Shown one piece after another: positions 41,099 to 50,424 of a DNA stretch of 64,000 nt. The notes beneath the pieces were generated by a model. That model saw only the letters and a program-made list of their open reading frames with translations, was not told the origin of the DNA and searched no databases. The position numbers and the translations under genes are program-made. Within the stretch, counting starts at the first letter, position 1. Each line of letters begins with the position of its first letter. The DNA comes from Acidimicrobiia bacterium (lineage in GTDB: Bacteria; Actinomycetota; Acidimicrobiia; Acidimicrobiales; Bin134): the NCBI GenBank assembly GCA_022819825.1, contig JAJEGM010000021.1, forward strand, positions 62,001 to 126,000. Direction: 5' to 3'.

Positions 41099-42061
41099 TC
41101 ATGGAGCGGCCTCTTTGAGCGGCGTCCACCACCAGCGGTTGTCCCGGTACCATTCCACGGTGGCGGCCAGGGACTCGTCCATTTCCCGCTCCGGCGACCA
41201 CCCCAGCTCCTCGATCTTGGCGGTGTCCAGCGCATAGCGCCGATCGTGGCCCAACCGGTCGTCCACATGGCGGATGAACGACTCGTCCCGCCCGCACAGC
41301 ACCAGCAGGCGATCGGTCAGCTCCCGGTTGGTCAGCTCGTTGCCCCCGGCGATGTTGTAGATCTCTCCTGGCCGTCCCCGGCGCAGCACCAGGTCGATGG
41401 CCGCGCAGTTGTCCTCCACATGGCACCAATCCCGCACGTTCATGCCGTCGCCATACAGCGGCACCGTCAGCCCGTCCAGCAAGTTGGTGGTGAACAGCGG
41501 AATCAGCTTCTCCGGGTGCTGATTGGGGCCGAAGTTGTTGGACGACCGGGTGACCGCCACCGGCAGGCCGAAGGTCTCCCGATAGGCCAGCGCGATCAGG
41601 TCGGCCCCGGCTTTGGACGCCGAGTAGGGCGAGCGGGGCTCCAGCCGGTCGGTCTCCGCAAACGACCCCTCGTCCACCGACCCGTAAACCTCGTCGGTGG
41701 AAACCTGCACCACCTTTTCCACTCCCACCAGCCGGGCGGTGTCGCACACCACGTTGGTGCCGTCGCAGTTGGTGCGCACAAATGCATCGGGGCCAATGAT
41801 GGAGCGGTCCACATGGCTCTCGGCCGCAAAGTGGACCACCGCATCGCACCCGGCCATGGCGTCGACCACCCCGTCGCGGTCGCACACGTCGCCCTGAACG
41901 AACACCAGGCGGGGATCGTCCTCCAGGCCTTGCAGGTTGTCGCGGTTGCCGGCATAGGTGAGGGCGTCGTAAACCACCACGTCATCGTCGGTGTGGGCCA
42001 GCACCCAGCGCGCGTAGTTGGAGCCGATGAACCCCGCTCCCCCGGTGACGAACAGCCTCAT
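41099..42061 (-). CDS. rfbB: dTDP-glucose 4,6-dehydratase
   Basis: MRLFVTGGAGFIGSNYARWVLAHTDDDVVVYDALTYAGNRDNL; HFAAESHVDRSI; STDEVYGSVD. Confidence 0.95.
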   Translation of the reverse strand: MRLFVTGGAGFIGSNYARWVLAHTDDDVVVYDALTYAGNRDNLQGLEDDPRLVFVQGDVCDRDGVVDAMAGCDAVVHFAAESHVDRSIIGPDAFVRTNCDGTNVVCDTARLVGVEKVVQVSTDEVYGSVDEGSFAETDRLEPRSPYSASKAGADLIALAYRETFGLPVAVTRSSNNFGPNQHPEKLIPLFTTNLLDGLTVPLYGDGMNVRDWCHVEDNCAAIDLVLRRGRPGEIYNIAGGNELTNRELTDRLLVLCGRDESFIRHVDDRLGHDRRYALDTAKIEELGWSPEREMDESLAATVEWYRDNRWWWTPLKEAAP

Positions 42062-42630
42062 GCTGGGCCCGAGTGCCCGAATGTCGGAACCAGGTGATCG
42101 GGGATGTCTGAGCGGCGGGGGTTGGACTGGTCCCGCACCGAGAGGATGGGGCTGTCCACCCCCCAGTCGGCGCCGATCTCGGGGTCGTCCCAGGCCACGC
42201 CGAGCTCGTCGTCGGGGTTGTAGTAGCCGTCCACCAGGTAGGTGATGGTCATGTCCGACAGAGCGGCAAACCCGTGGGCCACCCCCGGCGGGATGTACAC
42301 CCCGCGGTGGTGGTTGACCCCGTCGGGCTCGGTGCCCAGGGGCAGCGCCACGGTACGCCCGTCGGTGGGCGAGCCCGATCGGAGGTCGTGGAGCACCACT
42401 CGGGCCTGGCCGACGGGCACGTACCAGTAGTCCGCCTGATGGAAGTGATAGTGCAGGCCCACCACCGAGCCGGCTCGCCGGTCGCCCCGATTGGCCTGAA
42501 CCATCTCCCGCACTCCGGGAATCCACTCCCGCCGGTAGGTCTCCACAAACACGCCCCGCTCGTCACCGTGGATGTCGGGGGACACGATGTATGCGCCGGC
42601 AATCGCCTCACAGGGGGTTACTGCGGCCAC
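42058..42630 (-). CDS. rfbC: dTDP-4-dehydrorhamnose 3,5-epimerase
   Basis: DERGVFVETYRREW, MVQANRG, GLHYHFHQADYWYVPVGQARVVLHDLR, YIPPGVAHGFAALSD. Confidence 0.9.
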   Translation of the reverse strand: MAAVTPCEAIAGAYIVSPDIHGDERGVFVETYRREWIPGVREMVQANRGDRRAGSVVGLHYHFHQADYWYVPVGQARVVLHDLRSGSPTDGRTVALPLGTEPDGVNHHRGVYIPPGVAHGFAALSDMTITYLVDGYYNPDDELGVAWDDPEIGADWGVDSPILSVRDQSNPRRSDIPDHLVPTFGHSGPA

Positions 42631-42642
42631 TGCTCCTGTCCC

Positions 42643-43725
42643 CTATCCCAGCTCCAGATGGGAGTGGTCGCCCAGCATGAGCCGGGAAGCCTGGCGGCGC
42701 TCCGGCGACCGGGTCACATGCACGTGTTGGCCGATCAAAGAGTCGGTGATCCGGCTCGTGCCGTCTATGCGACAGCCCTCGAGCACCACCGAGTGGTCCA
42801 ACTCGGCGTCGGTGATCACACATTCATCGCCAATGGAGGTGTAGGGGCCGATAAACGTGTTCTCAACCCGGGTGTTGGCCCCGATCACCGCCGGACCCCG
42901 CACGGTGGAATTGACGATCTTGGCCCCTTCCGACACCACCACCCGCCCCTCGACCTTCGAGGCGTCGTCCACTGCTCCGTCCACCCGCCGGACCACGGTG
43001 TCGAGCACCAGCCGGTTGCACTCCAGCAGGGGATCCTTCTTGCCGGTGTCGATCCACCATCCGTCCAAGAGCTGATGGCTCACCCGGCGGCCGTTCTGGA
43101 TGAGCCAGTCGATGGCGTCGGTGATCTCCAACTCGCCTCGGGACGACGGCTCGATGGCCGCCACCGCGTCGTGGATGGAGGGGTCGAAGATGTACACCCC
43201 CACCAGGGCCAGGTTGGAGGGCGGGTCGGCGGGCTTCTCTACCAGGTTGACCACATCGCCGTCGGGGCCCAGCTCGGCCACGCCGAACGACGACGGGTTG
43301 TCCACCGGGGTCAGCAGGATCTGCGCCTGGCACGGGCTGGCGCCCCGCTCCCCCTCCTGCTCGAACTGCTCCACGAACTCGGCCAGGCCCTGCTCGAGCA
43401 TGTTGTCGCCCAGGTACATGACGAAGCGGTCGTCACCCAGAAAATCCCGGGCGATGAGCACGCAGTGGGCCAGTCCGAGCGGGGCCTCCTGGCGGATGTA
43501 GGTCACGTCCGCCCCGAAGCGCGATCCGTCGCCCACCGCGTCCTCGATCTCCTGGTGGGTGTCGCCCACCACGATGGCGATGTCGGTGATCCCGGCGGCG
43601 ACCATGTCCTCGATGCCGTAGAACAGCACCGGCTTGTTGGCGATGGGCACAAGCTGCTTGGCCCGGGTGTGGGTCAGCGGGCGCAGCCTCGTGCCGGCAC
43701 CTCCCGACAAGATCAACCCCTTCAT
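42643..43725 (-). CDS. rfbA: Glucose-1-phosphate thymidylyltransferase (long form)
   Basis: MKGLILSGGAGTRLRPLTHTRAKQLVPIANKPVLFYGIEDMVAAGI; beta-helix C-terminus. Confidence 0.9.
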   Translation of the reverse strand: MKGLILSGGAGTRLRPLTHTRAKQLVPIANKPVLFYGIEDMVAAGITDIAIVVGDTHQEIEDAVGDGSRFGADVTYIRQEAPLGLAHCVLIARDFLGDDRFVMYLGDNMLEQGLAEFVEQFEQEGERGASPCQAQILLTPVDNPSSFGVAELGPDGDVVNLVEKPADPPSNLALVGVYIFDPSIHDAVAAIEPSSRGELEITDAIDWLIQNGRRVSHQLLDGWWIDTGKKDPLLECNRLVLDTVVRRVDGAVDDASKVEGRVVVSEGAKIVNSTVRGPAVIGANTRVENTFIGPYTSIGDECVITDAELDHSVVLEGCRIDGTSRITDSLIGQHVHVTRSPERRQASRLMLGDHSHLELG

Positions 43726-43795
43726 GCGCTGCACAGTGTACGACCCCCCTGTTGGCGAGGCACTAGGTGAGCTCTGGCTGCAAGGCGGGGGCCGA

Positions 43796-45727
43796 TCAGG
43801 GCTGGGGGCGGCAAACCGTCTCCACCGTGCCTTCTGTGTTCCAGCCGCCGGGGTTGCCGGCCTGCACATACAGCACGTCGCCGGCATCAGACCTGGATTT
43901 GTCAATAGTGACTGTGAGCCGGTTTATCTCAAACCACGGGTGGGCCCGATCCCACCGCACTCGGTACCAAGTGGCGTCATCTACCGGATCCCACGTCCAG
44001 GTGTATGAGGTGGAAGTGGTGGTGCAGATCACGTTCGGCCTGCCTTCCGGGGCCGTACGACAGGCCTTGCTGCCAGAAGGGCCGCCGTCCCACTCTTCGG
44101 CGCTGCCGGCTTGCACGTAGAGCACCGCTTCGGTGTTGGCGGGCTGGCCGGTCAACACCAAGGTGGTGCCCTCGTGCTCCTCCCACGACCACCCGTCGAG
44201 ACTCACGTGATAGACGGTGTCGTCTTCTACCTCATTCCAGCGCCAGGAATAAGACGTCGAAGTAGTGGAGCACCAAACTCCCATGGTCGTCTCGCTGTCG
44301 GGCGATGACGCCATCGTGGGCTTCGGCCCGTAGAACAGAACCCCGTACACCATCACGGCCGCGGTGGCGCAGGCCAACGCCCCGATCAGCGCCCGAGCCA
44401 AGACCTGACGGCGCACCACTGGCGCAACCGCCACCGCGGCAAACGGAAGCACCGAAAGGCCGTACCGCCCCGGGGTGAGGGAGTCGAGCCCCAGGGCCAG
44501 GTGGAATGAGACCATCGTCACCACACCCATGGCCACCATCGACGCGAACACCCCCACTACGAGGGCGCGATGAGCCGACTTGGCCGCGGTCACCGCCAGC
44601 GCGGCCCCCAGGAGCACCAACAGGCCGATGTCGGCAATTCCGCCCAGCGGCAAGAGCGCGCTGCGAGGCATGGCGAAGGGCACCCACTGATCCCGAAACG
44701 GCGTGACCACGCTGCGAAGCTGATCGTCCAGCGACGTCCATTGGAATGAGTCGAATCGCATGTTGGTGAAGATCGGGAGGTCTTTCTCGTCATCCAGTTG
44801 GCGGGAGCCCTGCCACAGCCGCCACGCCAGCACCGACCCCAGAGCCACCAGCGCCGAGGAGGAGGCCACCAACACCCGTTGACGCGCCCTGGCCCAGTTC
44901 TGGCGATCCCGCTCTTGCCAGATCCGAAAGGCCAGGTACACGATCACAACTCCGGCCGCATGCGCGTTGGTCAGCTTCAACCACACCGCCACCGCGGTGG
45001 CCACCGTCACCCACCACCACGGCCACCGCCCCGATTCCCACTTCAACAGCGCAACCAGCACCAGCCCGCCACCCACAATGGCGGTGGCATCGGGATTCAA
45101 GAACGCCGATGCGTGGACCACCACGGGCGACACCCCCAGCAGCCCCACCACCGCGGCCCGACCCCACACCCCCACGTTCACCAAACCCAGCGCGTACCAC
45201 ACCAACATGAGGCCAGCAGCCAGCCATGCCGCCCCTACCAGCCGATACGCCACCAGTGGGCTGTCCACACCAGGGAGGCGCAATACCACCTCTCCCGCCA
45301 GCCAGGTCGCCGAGTAGTACGTGGGCGTGTGCAGATAAGACGTGTTGTAGCCATTGGAATGGCTGCGGGTTGGATCAGGCTGCGGATCGCCGCATGCAGG
45401 CCACATCTCGCTGCCCGGCTGCCACCCCGGCCACGCCATTCCCCGGCACGAGGCCACCTTGATGGCCTCCAAGCCGAACTGCTCGCCGATGCGAACACCG
45501 GCCGACGGCGACTTCAGCACATAGTCGAGATGCTGAAGCTCGTCCACCGGCGAAAGCTGGGGATGGTCTCGCACCTGCAAGGCCACGATCCCCACTGCCA
45601 CGACCACCACCGCCACCAGCACGGCCATGTCGATCTTCCACCGCGATCTGAGCACCGCCCCATCGATCTTCCGCCGTGATCTGAGCCTCTCAGTCCAGCG
45701 GTGGGGTGACCCTGCTGAGTCGCTCAT
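43796..45727 (-). CDS. Multi-TM GT-C-like membrane protein with tandem C-terminal beta domains
   Basis: VRDHPQLSPVDELQHLDYVLKSPSAG and several TM segments; C-terminal duplicated CxTTSTSYxWxWxxVxD...VLYVQAG modules. Confidence 0.65.
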   Translation of the reverse strand: MSDSAGSPHRWTERLRSRRKIDGAVLRSRWKIDMAVLVAVVVVAVGIVALQVRDHPQLSPVDELQHLDYVLKSPSAGVRIGEQFGLEAIKVASCRGMAWPGWQPGSEMWPACGDPQPDPTRSHSNGYNTSYLHTPTYYSATWLAGEVVLRLPGVDSPLVAYRLVGAAWLAAGLMLVWYALGLVNVGVWGRAAVVGLLGVSPVVVHASAFLNPDATAIVGGGLVLVALLKWESGRWPWWWVTVATAVAVWLKLTNAHAAGVVIVYLAFRIWQERDRQNWARARQRVLVASSSALVALGSVLAWRLWQGSRQLDDEKDLPIFTNMRFDSFQWTSLDDQLRSVVTPFRDQWVPFAMPRSALLPLGGIADIGLLVLLGAALAVTAAKSAHRALVVGVFASMVAMGVVTMVSFHLALGLDSLTPGRYGLSVLPFAAVAVAPVVRRQVLARALIGALACATAAVMVYGVLFYGPKPTMASSPDSETTMGVWCSTTSTSYSWRWNEVEDDTVYHVSLDGWSWEEHEGTTLVLTGQPANTEAVLYVQAGSAEEWDGGPSGSKACRTAPEGRPNVICTTTSTSYTWTWDPVDDATWYRVRWDRAHPWFEINRLTVTIDKSRSDAGDVLYVQAGNPGGWNTEGTVETVCRPQP

Positions 45728-45801
45728 CGCTAGAAGGCGTAGCACAGCCACCCCGAGTTGTCTGACCAGAGGCGGTAATTCCCAAGGTCTACGCTTGGCA
45801 G

Positions 45802-47190
45802 GTGTCACGTGTGAACTGCGACAGGGTGGCGCTGGCCGCAGTGCTGGTGGCGGTGGCGGTGCTGGTGGGGCTGCACGTGCGAGACCACCCGGCCCTGTCG
45901 CACGTTGACGAGCTCCAGCACACCGACTACGCCCTCAGGTCGCCGTTCCACGTCCCCCGCCACGGCGACACCATCGGCCAGGAGACCATGGAGGAGGCCG
46001 CTTGTCGGGGCATCGATTATCCGACGCGGCTGTCCATCGATGCCTTGAACAACTGGCTGCATCTGACCGGCGAACGGGGAATCGAAACCCTCAGCCCCGA
46101 CAGCATCGCCCGGGTGCAGCTGCCCCCCTGCCGGTCGCTCCTGCTGAACCCCGACCAATTTCCCAACTGGGGGCTTAACACCGCCTCGCCCCACCCGCCG
46201 GTCTACTACACCGCCACCGCGCTGGGAGGGGCGGCGATCGAGGCCGCCCCCGGCGTCGACAGCCCGGTCACTGGCGCCAGGTTGGTGGGAATCCTCTGGC
46301 TGGGCGCCGCAGCAATCGTGCTGTGGTATGTGCTGGGCAGCTTGGGGGCGTCGAGTTGGGCCAAGGCGCTGCTGATCATCCTTTTGGCCGTGTCCCCCCG
46401 GGTGCTGCACGCATCGTCGATCATCAATCCCGACACCACCGCCCTGTTGGGCGGGGCGCTGGTGCTGGCCGCCGCCCTGCGCTGGGAGGCCGGGCGGGCC
46501 CCGGCGTGGCTGCTTCCTGTGGCCTCGATGGCCGCGGTGTGGCTCAAGTTCACCAACTCGGTAGCGGTGGGGGCGGCCGTGGTGTACCTGGCGGTGCGGG
46601 GCTGGCAGCAGCGAAACAACCTCACCCGGCGCCAAATCCGGGCCTGGTCGGCGGCCGCCGGGGCCGCGGTCATCTTGACGGTGGCCTCGATCGTCTCGTG
46701 GTCGGCGGTTCAGGAAGCCCGAGGCCACATCCCCGCCGAGCAACTGCCCACCAACGCCATCTACCAGGTGGACAGCTTCCAGTGGGACAACCTCGGCGAC
46801 GAGCTTTTTTCCACACTCACCCCCCTGCGGGATCCCTTCGTGCCCGACACCCTGCCCCGAAACCTGCTGGAGCCCCTCGGCGATCTCATGAACCTGCTGG
46901 TTCTGGTGGGCCTGGGGGCGGTGGCGCTGTTCGCGGCAAAGGGATCGAACCACCGGGCGCTGGCCGCCGCCGCGGTCACCGGGATGGTGGCCACCGGAGT
47001 GGTGACCATGGTCACCAGCTATCTGACGCTGGGAATCTACTTCGACACCAATCCCCGGTACGGACTGTCGCTATTGCCCTTTGCGGCGGCCGCTCTCGTA
47101 CCGGTGCTCGACAACCGCTTGATCCGCTGGGGCCTCACCGCAGTGGTGTTGGCGGCCGCGGGAGCAACCTTGGCCGGTGTCGCTACCTAG
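45802..47190 (+). CDS. Multi-TM GT-C-like membrane protein, paralog of the divergent neighbour
   Basis: VRDHPALSHVDELQHTDYALRSPFHV; YTATALGGAAIEAAPGVDSPVTGARLVGILWL parallels the YYSATWLAGEVVLRLPGVDSPLVAYRLVGAAWL of the neighbour. Confidence 0.7.
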   Translation: MSRVNCDRVALAAVLVAVAVLVGLHVRDHPALSHVDELQHTDYALRSPFHVPRHGDTIGQETMEEAACRGIDYPTRLSIDALNNWLHLTGERGIETLSPDSIARVQLPPCRSLLLNPDQFPNWGLNTASPHPPVYYTATALGGAAIEAAPGVDSPVTGARLVGILWLGAAAIVLWYVLGSLGASSWAKALLIILLAVSPRVLHASSIINPDTTALLGGALVLAAALRWEAGRAPAWLLPVASMAAVWLKFTNSVAVGAAVVYLAVRGWQQRNNLTRRQIRAWSAAAGAAVILTVASIVSWSAVQEARGHIPAEQLPTNAIYQVDSFQWDNLGDELFSTLTPLRDPFVPDTLPRNLLEPLGDLMNLLVLVGLGAVALFAAKGSNHRALAAAAVTGMVATGVVTMVTSYLTLGIYFDTNPRYGLSLLPFAAAALVPVLDNRLIRWGLTAVVLAAAGATLAGVAT

Positions 47191-47193
47191 GCT

Positions 47194-47934
47194 GTGGCTG
47201 TGGACAACCCGGGCCTGATCGCCGTAATCCCGGCCTACAACGAGGAGAACACCGTGGGCGCGGTGATCGCCGAGGTGCAGCGGACCTGCTCCGGGCCTGC
47301 AGAAGTGAGGCCAGCTGAAGTGAGGCCCGTAGAGGTGGTGGTGGTGGACGACGGCTCCGTCGACTCCACCGCGGAAGCGGCAGCCGCCGCAGGCGCCACG
47401 GTGCTGCGATTGCCGGTCAACCTGGGATATGGGGCCGCTCTTCGACTGGGCTTCCGCTACGCCGCCGGACGCCGGTGGGACTGCGCCCTGGTGCTGGACG
47501 CCGACGGCCAGCACATTGCCACCGATATCCCCGCCCTGGTGGCCGCCTGCCATTCGGGGGCCGATCTGGTGCTGGGCAGCCGATTCCACCCCGATTGCGC
47601 GGTCCCCTACCCGGTGTCCCGCATCCGGCGAGCAGCCATACGCGTGGTCAGCCGAGTGCTCCGCCATCGCCGCGGGGTGGCGCTCACCGACCCCACATCT
47701 GGGTTCTGGGCGATGTCAAGGCCCTGCGTGGAGCTGTTCTCCCGGCAGCTTCCGGCCGGGTACCTAGACAACCTGCTCGGGCTGTCGATAGCCGCCCGGG
47801 CCGGGCTGGCCATCGCTGAAGTGCCGGTGACGATGGCCCCTCGCCAGGGAGGCCAGCCCTCCACCCAGGGGGCACGGCTGGTTTTCCACTATCTGCGAAC
47901 CTTGCTCGCCATCTCGATAGGAGGTCGATCATGA
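47194..47934 (+). CDS. GT2 family glycosyltransferase (polyprenyl-phosphate sugar synthase-like)
   Basis: LIAVIPAYNEENTVGAVIAEVQ, VVVVDDGSVDST, NLGYGAALRLGFRYA, LDADGQH. Confidence 0.85.
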   Translation: MAVDNPGLIAVIPAYNEENTVGAVIAEVQRTCSGPAEVRPAEVRPVEVVVVDDGSVDSTAEAAAAAGATVLRLPVNLGYGAALRLGFRYAAGRRWDCALVLDADGQHIATDIPALVAACHSGADLVLGSRFHPDCAVPYPVSRIRRAAIRVVSRVLRHRRGVALTDPTSGFWAMSRPCVELFSRQLPAGYLDNLLGLSIAARAGLAIAEVPVTMAPRQGGQPSTQGARLVFHYLRTLLAISIGGRS

Positions 47935-48296
47935 GCCTCACCGCCCGAATCGTTTCCGCGCTGCTGGCCGCCTTTGTGGTGGCCATCATCCTCAAGCTCC
48001 AGCGGCGAGGGGGCTTGGTCTCCAAGTACGGGCTGCTGTGGATGGCCACCTCCGCGGTGATGCTGGTGATGGCGGCAGCCCCCGACGTAGTCGACACGGT
48101 GGGCGGCTGGCTCGGAGTGGAGTACACCCCATCACTGGTGTTCATGGCCGCCCTGGGCTTCGTGCTGGTTGTGCTGGTGCAATACTCGTGGGAGCTCAGC
48201 CGCTCCGAGCAGCGCATCCAGATCCTCATGGAAGAAGTGGCGCTTTTGCGCCGAGAACTCGACGCACAGAGAAAAGACGCTGAGCCTGAGGGTTAG
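47931..48296 (+). CDS. DUF2304-like membrane protein
   Basis: Short two/three-TM protein, LQRRGGLVSKYGLLWMATSAVMLVMA; ATGA overlap with the GT2 gene. Confidence 0.7.
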   Translation: MSLTARIVSALLAAFVVAIILKLQRRGGLVSKYGLLWMATSAVMLVMAAAPDVVDTVGGWLGVEYTPSLVFMAALGFVLVVLVQYSWELSRSEQRIQILMEEVALLRRELDAQRKDAEPEG

Positions 48297-48332
48297 CCAG
48301 CAATTCCGGCGGCGAGCCGGCGATTCTGACCG

Positions 48333-49496
48333 CTAGCCGATCGGGGCAGGGGCGCAGAGGCCGTCGAGTTCCACCACTTGGATCTTGTCCCGGTTCTCCC
48401 AGGTGATGGGTTGGTCCGGATCGGGCCGCAGCCTGTACTCCCGGAACGACATCTCGCTGGCGTCAAACGCGAGCAGCCGGCCCACCAGAGTGTCGCCGTG
48501 GCCCAGGATCAGCTTGATGGCCTCCAACGCCTGGATCGACCCCACGATGCCCGGCAGCACGCCCAGCACCCCAGCCTCGGCGCAGCTCGGGGCCATCTCG
48601 GCGGGAGGCGGCTCGGGGATCATGTCCCGGTAGGTGGGGCCGTTGCGAGGATCGAACACCGTGACCTGGCCCTCGAACCGGAAGATCGACCCGTGCACCA
48701 CGGGGATGCCCAGCTTCACCGAGGCGTCGTTGAGCATGTATCGCACCGGGAAGTTGTCGGCGCCGTCCACGATCACGTCGTAGTCCTTGATGATGTCCAC
48801 GATGTTGTCGGCGCCCAGCCTCACGTCGTAGGTCACCACATTCACATCCGGGTTGAGGGCGTTGAGGGTCTTCTTGGCCGAGTCCACCTTGCGATCCCCC
48901 ACCCGGTCGAGGTTGTGGAGAATCTGGCGCTGGAGGTTGGAGGCGTCCACCACGTCCATGTCCACGATGCCCACGGTGCCCACTCCCGCCGCGGCCAGAT
49001 ACAGGGCCGCAGGCGAGCCCAGCCCACCGGCGCCCAGGCACAGCACCTTGGCTTCCAGCAACTTGAGCTGCCCCTCCACGCCTACTTCGGGCAGCAGCAG
49101 GTGGCGGTGGTAGCGGTTGGTCTGATCCGGGGTGAGCGACACCGGCACCCCCCAATTGCGGCCCTGGTCCTTCCAGCGGTTGAAGCCGCCGTCCATGGAC
49201 ACCACGTCGCGGTAGCCCATCTCCTGGAGAGTCTGGGCCGCGAATGCCGAGCGCACTCCGCCCGCGCACATCACCACCAACGCGGCGTCCTTGTCGGGCA
49301 GGCGGTTCTCCACGTTGGGCTCCAGATTGCCCCGGGGGATGTGGACCGAGCCCGGTATCGCTCCCTGCTCGAACTCATCGGGCTCTCTCACATCGAGGAG
49401 CACCGCGCCCTGCGCCAGCATCGCCTCAGCACCAGCCGGGTCGGTCTCCCTGATTGCAGCCTTGGCCTCTCGGAGCAGATCTCTGAACGTGGACAT
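48333..49496 (-). CDS. Rhodanese domain fused N-terminally to a ThiF/MoeB-type adenylyltransferase
   Basis: Rhodanese LLDVREPDEFEQGAIPGSVHIPRG...VVMCAGGVRS; then RYHRHLLLPEVGVEGQLKLLEAKVLCLGAGGLGSPAALYLAAAGVG. Confidence 0.85.
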   Translation of the reverse strand: MSTFRDLLREAKAAIRETDPAGAEAMLAQGAVLLDVREPDEFEQGAIPGSVHIPRGNLEPNVENRLPDKDAALVVMCAGGVRSAFAAQTLQEMGYRDVVSMDGGFNRWKDQGRNWGVPVSLTPDQTNRYHRHLLLPEVGVEGQLKLLEAKVLCLGAGGLGSPAALYLAAAGVGTVGIVDMDVVDASNLQRQILHNLDRVGDRKVDSAKKTLNALNPDVNVVTYDVRLGADNIVDIIKDYDVIVDGADNFPVRYMLNDASVKLGIPVVHGSIFRFEGQVTVFDPRNGPTYRDMIPEPPPAEMAPSCAEAGVLGVLPGIVGSIQALEAIKLILGHGDTLVGRLLAFDASEMSFREYRLRPDPDQPITWENRDKIQVVELDGLCAPAPIG

Positions 49497-49544
49497 AGCG
49501 ATAGAAATCCTACCTAGTTAGTCCGATTTTACCAATCCCCCAAT

Positions 49545-50318
49545 TCACCGCGCCACGATCAACGGCAGCGCGTCGCTGATCGAGGCCGGCACCACCGCGG
49601 CGGCCAGTCCGTCGAACGGGGTGGGCTCGGCGTTCACGATCACTATCTGGGCCCCGGCCTGATGGGCTATGGGCACCACGTTGGCAATCGGGTACACGGT
49701 GAGGGTGGAGCCCACCGCCAGCAGCACGTCGCAGGCCATGGCGGCCTGCTCTGACCGGTGCAAGTCGGCCATCACCAGGTTCTGACCGAACGAGATGGTG
49801 GCCGACTTCAATATCCCGCCGCAGATCCGACACGGCGGGTCGGCCTCCCCGGCCCTCACCCGCTCCAGGGCAAATTCCATCGGGGCGGTGTCCCCGCAAT
49901 CTAAGCAGCGGAACTTGGAGGTTGTGCCGTGGATCTCCACCAACCGCTCTTCAGAGGTGCCGGCGGCCCGGTGCAAACCGTCGACGTTCTGGGTGATCAG
50001 CGTGTGCAGCTTTCCCTGGCGCTCCAGCTCCACCAGTGCCCGGTGGCCCGGGTTTGGCTCTTTCCCCTCCCACATCGACCCCTCGGCCAGCCGCTGCCAG
50101 TTGCGCTTGCGCAGCTCGGGGTCGGACACATACGACGACAAAGTGGCCGTCTTCTCGGCCTCGGGGTTCTTGGTCCATAGCCCCTCCGGCCCCCGGAAGT
50201 CGGGGATACCGCTGTCGGTGGAGATCCCCGCCCCGGTGAGCACCACAATTCTCTCGGCCGCGTCCAGCACTGCCCGGGCTGCGTCGATCTCGGCGGTCAA
50301 CTCATCAATCGGCCGCAT
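49545..50318 (-). CDS. Sir2-family NAD-dependent protein deacylase
   Basis: VVLTGAGISTDSGIPDFRGPEGLW; TQNVDGLHRAAGT; two Cys pairs CLDCGD/CRICGG; AVGSTLTVYP. Confidence 0.95.
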   Translation of the reverse strand: MRPIDELTAEIDAARAVLDAAERIVVLTGAGISTDSGIPDFRGPEGLWTKNPEAEKTATLSSYVSDPELRKRNWQRLAEGSMWEGKEPNPGHRALVELERQGKLHTLITQNVDGLHRAAGTSEERLVEIHGTTSKFRCLDCGDTAPMEFALERVRAGEADPPCRICGGILKSATISFGQNLVMADLHRSEQAAMACDVLLAVGSTLTVYPIANVVPIAHQAGAQIVIVNAEPTPFDGLAAAVVPASISDALPLIVAR

Positions 50319-50336
50319 GAATTCCCGATCTGACTA

Positions 50337-50366
50337 TTGACAATATTACATGAACATAGGCAAAAT
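50337..50366 (+). promoter_or_regulatory. Putative sigma70-like promoter in an AT-rich gap
   Basis: TTGACA at 50337-50342, 18-nt spacer, CAAAAT at 50361-50366; AT-rich stretch in an otherwise very GC-rich window. Confidence 0.35.
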
Positions 50367-50424
50367 ATACCAAAACTTCCTCCCTGTATCTGGCGTGGCG
50401 ACTGCCGGCAGAAACGATCCTCCC

